From positions 124,001-188,000 of the forward strand of contig NZ_OLMK01000061.1 of the NCBI RefSeq assembly GCF_900290235.1: a DNA stretch of 64,000 nt, in the 5' to 3' direction. The first letter of the stretch is position 1; the number at the start of each line of letters is the position of its first letter. The stretch comes from Streptomyces sp. MA5143a. Its GTDB lineage: Bacteria; Actinomycetota; Actinomycetes; Streptomycetales; Streptomycetaceae. Shown one piece after another: positions 59,135-64,000 of the stretch. The position numbers were made by a program, and so were the translations under genes. The notes under the pieces were generated by a model. That model saw only the letters and a program-made list of their open reading frames with translations, made no database searches and was not told the origin of the DNA.

Positions 59135-59752
59135 TCAGAGCGCCGCGTGCGTCTCCCGTCTGCGGCGCGCGTGGTCGAGGAAGCCGTCCAGGGCCAGTTC
59201 GAAGGCGGCGTCCGCGCGGTGGTCGCCGACGGCGTCGAGCGCCTCGGTGAGGCGGGGCGTGGCCGTCTCGTCGGCGATCTCCCACATGGCCTCCGGCGCG
59301 GCCAGATCGAGGGCCGAACCGAGGACGACGTTCTCCAGGGCGACCAGCACCGGCATCACGTCGGCGAGGGGGAAGCCCGCGTCGAGGAGCAGCGTGACGG
59401 CGCGCTCGTACTGATCCAGGACGCGCGGGGCCCGCACCGGGGACGTCATGAGCAGCGGGATGGCCCGGGGGTGGGCGGCGAAGGCGGCGCGGTAGGAGCG
59501 GGCCCAGGCCGCGAGGGCCTCGTCCCAGGGGCGCAGCTCCAGCGCGGAGACGTCGATGCCCTCGGTGACCCGCTCGCGCAGCAGTTCCACGATGCCGTCC
59601 CGGCCGTCCACATGGTGATACACGGATCCGGTCTGCACCCCGAGCCGCCGGGCGATCTGCGGGACGCTGAAATCGCCCTGCGCGTCGACGAGTTCGAGCG
59701 CGGTGCTGGTGATGCGCTCCCGGTCCAGCAGGGGTGTGCGCGGCCGTCCCAT
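59135..59752 (-). CDS. TetR-family repressor, probable regulator of adjacent permease/amidohydrolase genes
   Basis: 205 residues. HTH: ITSTALELVDAQGDFSVPQI, ARRLGVQTGSVYHHVDGRDG. The C-terminal domain (WDEALAAWARSYRAAFAAHP, RAIPLLMTSPVRAPRVLDQY) belongs to the TetR_C_1/C_33-like groups. ATG at 59752. It is divergent from the permease gene, with a near-perfect 21-bp palindrome between the two, so autoregulation and control of the permease-amidohydrolase pair are likely. Confidence 0.88.
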   Translation of the reverse strand: MGRPRTPLLDRERITSTALELVDAQGDFSVPQIARRLGVQTGSVYHHVDGRDGIVELLRERVTEGIDVSALELRPWDEALAAWARSYRAAFAAHPRAIPLLMTSPVRAPRVLDQYERAVTLLLDAGFPLADVMPVLVALENVVLGSALDLAAPEAMWEIADETATPRLTEALDAVGDHRADAAFELALDGFLDHARRRRETHAAL

Positions 59753-59807
59753 GGTGTCCGTCCTCTTCGGGGTCTTCCCAGCGGTCGAGGTGAAGGTTAC
59801 ATTGCCA

Positions 59808-59828
59808 AAACCGAAAGCCTTTAGGTTT
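59808..59828. promoter_or_regulatory. 21-bp palindromic operator
   Basis: Arms AAACCGAAAG (59808-59817) and CTTTAGGTTT (59819-59828) around a single central C, matching at 9 of 10 positions. It is A/T-rich against the background and lies between the divergent TetR and permease genes. TAGGTT (59822-59827) inside it could be a -10 for the permease promoter. Confidence 0.75.
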
Positions 59829-59919
59829 ACCGGTCCGGGCGACCCCGCCCACCCGGTGGCCTCGTCCCCCGACCACCCGGTGGCCCTGTCCCCGCAAGCA
59901 GCCAGAAGGGCTTTCCCCG

Positions 59920-61401
59920 ATGACCGTCACCCCCTCCGCGCCCAGCGCGGACCAGGCCGGGACCGAAGCGCCCGCCACGTACTCGCTGCGCCGGGGCTCC
60001 CTCGGCACCACCGACATCGCCTTCTTCGTGGTCTCCGCCGCCGCCCCGCTCACCGTGATGGCCGGCGTCGCCCCCCTCGCGATCCTGATGGGCGGCATCG
60101 GCGCCCCCGCCGGCTATCTGCTCGCCGGACTCACGCTCGCCGTCTTCGCCATCGGTTTCACCACCATGAGCCGCCACGTCCGCAGCGCCGGTGCCTTCTA
60201 CGCGTTCATCACCCGCGGCCTCGGCCGCCGGGCCGGCATCGGCGCCGCGCTCCTCGCGCTCGTCGGCTACAACGGCATGGAGATCGGCGTCTACGGCCTC
60301 CTCGGCACCGCCACCCGCGACACCGCCCGCTCCCTGTTCGGCGCCGACGTCCCCTGGCTGCCCGTCGCCCTCCTGGGCCTGCTGCTCATCGGCTACGGCG
60401 GGTACCGGTCCATCGACTTCGGCGCCAAGGTCCTCGGCGTCCTCCTCGTCGCCGAGACCGGCATCCTGGTCCTGCTCGCCGGCGCGGTCCTGGTCGACGG
60501 CGGCGCCGACGGCCTGTCCCTCGCGTCCTTCGCGCCCGGCAACGTCATGGTCCCCGGCATGATCGCCGTCCTGGCCTTCGCGTTCGCCGCGTTCACCGGC
60601 TTCGAGTCCACCGTGATCTACCGCCGGGAGGCCCGCGACCCGGCCCGCACCGTGCCGCGCGCCACCTACCTCGCCGTCGCCTTCCTCGGCCTGTTCTACG
60701 CGTTCGTCGTGTGGACGGTGATCCAGGCCTTCGGCGACGCGAAGGTCATCGCCACGGCCGGCTCGAACCCCGCGGACCTGTTCTTCTCCGCCATCACGGT
60801 CTACGTCGGCCCCTGGGCGGCCGACCTGATGCACATCCTCATCGTCACCAGCGTCCTGGCCTCGCTGCTGGCCTTCCACAACGCCATCAACCGCTACGGG
60901 CTGGCCCTCGCCGAGGAGGGGATCCTCCCCAAGGCCCTGGCCCGGGTCCACCCCCGCCACCGCTCCCCGTACGTCGCCGGCCTCGCCCAGACCGTGCTCG
61001 GCGCGGCCGTCGTCCTCGCCTTCGCCGCGGCCGGCGCCGACCCGTACACGCAACTGCTGCTGTGGGTGAACACGCCCGGCATGCTCGCCCTGATGGTGCT
61101 GCAACTGCTCGCCGCCATCGCCGTACCGCTCTACTTCCGGCGCCGCACCCATGGCGAGGGTGCCCTGCGCACGGTCGTCGCGCCCGTCGCCGCCGCGGTG
61201 CTGCTGACCGGTGCCATCGCCCTGGTCGTCACCCACCTCGACCAGTTCACCGGCGCCTCCACCACCGTCAACACCGTCCTCGCGGCGATCGTCCCCGCCG
61301 TCCTCGTCATCGGTCTCGCCCTCGGGTGGTGGCTGCGCCGGTCCAGGCCCGAGGTGTACGCGGGCTTCGCCGCCGAGCCACCGGCCGACACCGCCGAGTG
61401 A
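59920..61401 (+). CDS. APC-superfamily amino acid/amine permease
   Basis: 493 residues with about twelve membrane segments. It starts YSLRRGSLGTTDIAFFVVSA, AAPLTVMAGVAPLAILMGGI (the unwound first helix of APC transporters). AFAFAAFTGFESTVIYRREA, with RDPARTVPRA, is the conserved segment between helices 6 and 7, and LLAFHNAINRYGLALAEEGI, with LPKALARVHP, is typical of the family. It probably imports an amino acid or amine that the amidohydrolase encoded 42 bp downstream then acts on. ATG at 59920 after AAGAAGGG. Confidence 0.9.
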   Translation: MTVTPSAPSADQAGTEAPATYSLRRGSLGTTDIAFFVVSAAAPLTVMAGVAPLAILMGGIGAPAGYLLAGLTLAVFAIGFTTMSRHVRSAGAFYAFITRGLGRRAGIGAALLALVGYNGMEIGVYGLLGTATRDTARSLFGADVPWLPVALLGLLLIGYGGYRSIDFGAKVLGVLLVAETGILVLLAGAVLVDGGADGLSLASFAPGNVMVPGMIAVLAFAFAAFTGFESTVIYRREARDPARTVPRATYLAVAFLGLFYAFVVWTVIQAFGDAKVIATAGSNPADLFFSAITVYVGPWAADLMHILIVTSVLASLLAFHNAINRYGLALAEEGILPKALARVHPRHRSPYVAGLAQTVLGAAVVLAFAAAGADPYTQLLLWVNTPGMLALMVLQLLAAIAVPLYFRRRTHGEGALRTVVAPVAAAVLLTGAIALVVTHLDQFTGASTTVNTVLAAIVPAVLVIGLALGWWLRRSRPEVYAGFAAEPPADTAE

Positions 61402-61442
61402 CCCCCACCCTCCGTCCGCCCCTCTCAAGGAGACCCCTCCCG

Positions 61443-63020
61443 ATGCCCCTCGCCGACCTCGTCATCACCGGCGCCCACATCCGCACCCTCGACCCGCACC
61501 GGCCGCACGCCTCCGCCGTCGCCGTACGCGACGGGCTGATCGCCGCCGTGGGCGAGGACGCGGACGTACGGGACTGGCGCGGGTCGGACACCGAAGTGGT
61601 GGACCTGGGCGGCGGGTGGCTGGTGCCGGGCCTGGTGGACGGGCACAGTCACCCCGTGTGGGGCCTTGACCTGGCCACCGGACTCGACCTCACCGCCGTA
61701 CGCGACCTCGACGGACTGCGCTCCGCGCTCGCCACCGCGCCCCGCATCGACGGCTGGGTCCTCGGCTGGGGCCTGGACCACAACGCCTTCGAGGGCCGCC
61801 CCGTCGACCGCGCCCTCGTCGAGGACGTCCTGGACGGCGCGCCCGCTTTCCTCCGCCTCTACGACGGCCACTCCGCCCTCGTCACCGGGGCCGCGCTGCG
61901 GGCCGCCGGCATCACCGGGCCGCGGACCTTCGCCCAGCGCTCCCACATCGCCGTCGACGCCGACGGACGACTGACCGGACATCTCGTCGAGCACGCCGCG
62001 ATGGACCTCGTCACGACGGTCATGCCCCGCGCGACGTACGACGAACGCCGCACCCGGTTGATCGACCTGTTGAACGCCATGGCGGCCACCGGCCTCACCG
62101 GCGCCCACGTCATGGACCTCGGCGATCCCGCCCTGATGGACGCCGTCGCCCGGGAGACCGTCCTGCCGCTGCGGCTGCGCTTCGCGCCGTGGTGCATGCC
62201 GGGCGCCGACGCGGACGACCTCGCGGAGCTGGTCGCCCTCCAGGGCAGGGGCGGCCGGCACTGGCAGGTCGGCGGGGTGAAGTTCTTCATGGACGGCACC
62301 GTCGAGGGCGGCACCGCCTGGCTCGACCACCCCGACTGCCACGGCCAGGGCACCGACGCGTTCTGGCCCGACCCGGACGCATACAGCGACGCCGTACGCG
62401 TCCTGCACCGCGCCGGGGTGCGGACGGCCACGCACGCGATCGGCGACGCCGCCGTGCGCCACGTCCTGTCCACGGTCGAGTCGCTGGGGCCCGGCGGGCG
62501 GCACACGCACCGGGTCGAGCACATCGAGTCGGTGCCCGACGACCTCGTGGCACGGTTCGCCGAGGTCGGGGTCGTCGCCTCCATGCAGCCCCCGCACACC
62601 GACTACACCCGTGCCGACCTGTCCGACGCGTGGTCGTCGCGGCTCGGCGAGGAACGCGCCTCACGGGCCTGGCGGCTGCGGGACCTGCGGGACGCGGGCG
62701 TGGTCGTCGCGCTCGGCTCCGACTGGCCCATCGCCCACCACGACGCCCGCGGGGTACTGGCCACGGCCCGGGCACCGCGCGGCGCCGCCTCCTCCCGCGC
62801 CGGGCTCAGCGGACTCCAGGCGCTGGAGGGCTGCACCAGCCACGCGGCGCTCGCGGCGGGCGAGGAGGCGGTCGCCGGACGGATCGCCGAAGGCTACCGG
62901 GCGGACCTGACGGCACTGGCCCTCGACCCGGTCGACGCCCCCGCCGACGAGGTCGCCGAGGCGCCGGTCCTCCTCACGGTGACGGGCGGCCACGTGGTGC
63001 ACCGGGGGAGCCGGCGGTAG
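61443..63020 (+). CDS. YtcJ-like metal-dependent amidohydrolase
   Basis: 525 residues. The N-terminal composite beta domain (ADLVITGAHIRTLDPHRPHA) is followed by the metal motif WLVPGLVDGHSHPVWGLDLA (HxH). Later ligands: VGGVKFFMDGTVEGGTAWLD (Lys/carboxylate position), RTATHAIGDAAVRHVL (His), HRVEHIESVPDDLVARFA (His) and VALGSDWPIAHHDARGVLAT (Asp). This is the amidohydrolase-3/YtcJ group, acting on amides or N-acyl compounds of unknown identity. ATG at 61443 with AAGGAG upstream. Co-transcribed with the permease. Confidence 0.88.
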   Translation: MPLADLVITGAHIRTLDPHRPHASAVAVRDGLIAAVGEDADVRDWRGSDTEVVDLGGGWLVPGLVDGHSHPVWGLDLATGLDLTAVRDLDGLRSALATAPRIDGWVLGWGLDHNAFEGRPVDRALVEDVLDGAPAFLRLYDGHSALVTGAALRAAGITGPRTFAQRSHIAVDADGRLTGHLVEHAAMDLVTTVMPRATYDERRTRLIDLLNAMAATGLTGAHVMDLGDPALMDAVARETVLPLRLRFAPWCMPGADADDLAELVALQGRGGRHWQVGGVKFFMDGTVEGGTAWLDHPDCHGQGTDAFWPDPDAYSDAVRVLHRAGVRTATHAIGDAAVRHVLSTVESLGPGGRHTHRVEHIESVPDDLVARFAEVGVVASMQPPHTDYTRADLSDAWSSRLGEERASRAWRLRDLRDAGVVVALGSDWPIAHHDARGVLATARAPRGAASSRAGLSGLQALEGCTSHAALAAGEEAVAGRIAEGYRADLTALALDPVDAPADEVAEAPVLLTVTGGHVVHRGSRR

Positions 63021-63029
63021 CGCCACCGC

Positions 63030-63069
63030 GGGGGCCGGGCCGCGCAGGCCCCGTACCGACCCGGCCCCC
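63030..63069 (+). terminator. Terminator hairpin after the amidohydrolase gene
   Basis: GGGGGCCGGG (63030-63039) and CCCGGCCCCC (63060-63069), perfect 10-bp stem with a 20-base loop, starting 10 bp past the stop codon. Confidence 0.7.
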
Positions 63070-63250
63070 GGCGTCGGCGGGTCACCGGTCGCGCAGGTCC
63101 TGCACCCGCCTCGCTTGACCACCGAGCGCTCCAGGGTCTCCGGGTCGACGACCTCCACCTCCACCTCCACGGTCACACCCACCCGTCGCGCCGCCGGGGA
63201 GAGGGGACGGGACGGGTCTTGCCCGTCCGCTCGAATCGCGTCACACTGGT

Positions 63251-63268
63251 ACCGAACGAATGATCGGT
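63251..63268. promoter_or_regulatory. Inverted repeat upstream of paaA, candidate PaaR-type operator
   Basis: ACCGA (63251-63255) and TCGGT (63264-63268) flank an 8-base spacer, 17 bp before the paaA ATG. The ACCG...CGGT arms resemble the ends of actinobacterial PaaR sites, but spacing does not match the consensus I recall, so the assignment is tentative. Confidence 0.4.
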
Positions 63269-63284
63269 TGGGAAGCTGGTATCG

Positions 63285-64000
63285 ATGACGACGACAGATT
63301 CCGCCGGGGCGCCGCCCGAGGACGCGCTCCAGGAGCACTTCGACGCGACGATCGCGCGGGACCAGCGGATCGAGCCGCGTGACTGGATGCCGGAGGGCTA
63401 TCGCCGGACGCTGATCCGGCAGATCGCGCAGCACGCGCACTCGGAGATCATCGGCATGCAGCCGGAGGGCGAGTGGATCACCCGCGCGCCGTCCCTGCGC
63501 CGCAAGGCGATCCTGTTCGCGAAGGTCCAGGACGAGGCGGGGCACGGGCTGTACCTGTACTCGGCTGCCGAGACCCTGGGCGCCGACCGCGCGGACCTGA
63601 CGCGCCGGCTGATCGAGGGCCGCCAGAAGTACTCGTCGATCTTCAACTACCCGACGCGGAACTTCGCCGACGTGGGTGTCATCGGCTGGTTCGTGGACGG
63701 CGCCGCCATCTGCAACCAGGTCCCGTTGTGCCGCAGTTCGTACGGCCCGTACGCGCGGGCGATGGTGCGGATCTGCAAGGAGGAGTCGTTCCACCAGCGG
63801 CAGGGCTACGAGTTGCTGCTGACGATGATGCGCGGCACCGACGAGCAGCGCGCGATGGTGCAGGACGCCGTGGACCGCTGGTGGTGGCCGTCGCTGATGA
63901 TGTTCGGCCCGCCGGACGACGCCTCGCCCAACTCGGCGCAGTCCATGGCCTGGAAGATCAAGCGGCACTCCAACGACGAACTGCGGCAGCGGTTCGTCGA
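63285..64000 (+). CDS. paaA: 1,2-Phenylacetyl-CoA epoxidase subunit PaaA (3' end beyond window)
   Basis: The first 238 codons are visible; full PaaA is ~310-330 residues. Di-iron ferritin-like motifs are clear: AILFAKVQDEAGHGLYLYSA (E-x-x-H pair) and VRICKEESFHQRQGYELLLT (second pair). RDWMPEGYRRTLIRQIAQHA, HSEIIGMQPEGEWITRAPSL and PTRNFADVGVIGWFVDGAAI are strongly conserved PaaA sequence. It is the catalytic subunit that epoxidises phenylacetyl-CoA for aerobic phenylacetate breakdown. ATG at 63285; ribosome site GGGAAG. paaB-E are expected downstream. Confidence 0.95.
   Translation, partial: MTTTDSAGAPPEDALQEHFDATIARDQRIEPRDWMPEGYRRTLIRQIAQHAHSEIIGMQPEGEWITRAPSLRRKAILFAKVQDEAGHGLYLYSAAETLGADRADLTRRLIEGRQKYSSIFNYPTRNFADVGVIGWFVDGAAICNQVPLCRSSYGPYARAMVRICKEESFHQRQGYELLLTMMRGTDEQRAMVQDAVDRWWWPSLMMFGPPDDASPNSAQSMAWKIKRHSNDELRQRFV

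Noticed and set aside
63080..63180. Minus-strand fragment reading VTVEVEVEVVDPETLERSVV
   Set aside because: Looks protein-like for about 25 codons but the frame runs without a stop into the antisense of the amidohydrolase gene and has no defined end; I could not assign it to a family. It may be a degraded remnant.

Overview
The window is high-GC actinobacterial DNA, almost certainly the chromosome of a Streptomyces. Signs are the strong G/C bias at third codon positions, frequent GTG and TTG starts, tight GTGA or ATGA overlaps, one rare TTA leucine codon, and typical gene families: paired Ser/Thr kinases, a 2-methylisoborneol/encapsulin operon, CBM2-tagged secreted hydrolases and a CebR box. 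I saw no rRNA, tRNA, CRISPR array or intact transposon.

Layout. 1-4.7 kb: PucR-type regulator fragment, a dedicated TrpF, an Orn/Lys/Arg-decarboxylase-fold enzyme and a P450 with an altered EXXR motif. 4.7-9.5 kb: an amidohydrolase divergent from a four-gene OpuC-type compatible-solute ABC transporter. 9.5-18.6 kb: two receptor-like Ser/Thr kinases flanking a SMI1/KNR4-like protein, then pyruvate carboxylase. 18.6-30.3 kb (minus strand): a ten-gene, translationally coupled operon. 30.3-34.6 kb: a cation/proton antiporter remnant and a three-gene MoxR-ATPase/VWA-metallopeptidase operon. 34.8-43.3 kb: a DHA2-type MFS pump, a secreted GH5 mannanase, a CebR-box SGNH esterase, and a large secreted subtilase with a TTA codon. 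43.4-49 kb: a TetR regulator divergent from a PaoABC-XdhC molybdo-flavo-iron-sulfur dehydrogenase operon. 49-54 kb: a small membrane protein, a peptidoglycan-binding membrane protein, and the 2-methylisoborneol operon (family 2B encapsulin, MIB synthase, GPP methyltransferase). 54.5-59.1 kb: a fructosamine-kinase-like protein, a TerD-like protein, a lipoprotein and a glyoxalase-fold protein. 59.1-63 kb: a TetR regulator divergent from an APC permease and a YtcJ-type amidohydrolase. The start of paaA (phenylacetyl-CoA epoxidase) runs off the right edge.

The most interesting system is the 18655-30224 operon. It encodes an ATP-grasp ligase, a DUF4213/DUF364 putative metal-chelation protein, a cysteine-synthase-fold PLP enzyme, a dipeptide-epimerase-type enolase-superfamily enzyme, an MFS transporter, a SAM methyltransferase, and an Opp/Nik-type ABC importer (binding protein, two permeases, fused double ATPase). 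Its single recognisable promoter (-35 and -10 with a 17-base spacer) contains a Zur-like palindrome inside the spacer. Exporter plus Opp-type importer plus small biosynthetic enzymes under a metal-type operator parallels the staphylopine (cnt) arrangement, but the enzymes differ. I infer a zinc-responsive dipeptide-like metallophore pathway that I cannot match to a named one. The operon abuts the 3' remnant of an antiporter gene, which suggests it was inserted there.

A second unexplained signal is a pair of long nested palindromes (4681-4860 and 55474-55642). They share the core hairpin GTAGC-TCC-GCTAC, have different but near-perfect terminal inverted repeats, and both lie between convergent genes with the right repeat covering the stop codon of the minus-strand gene.
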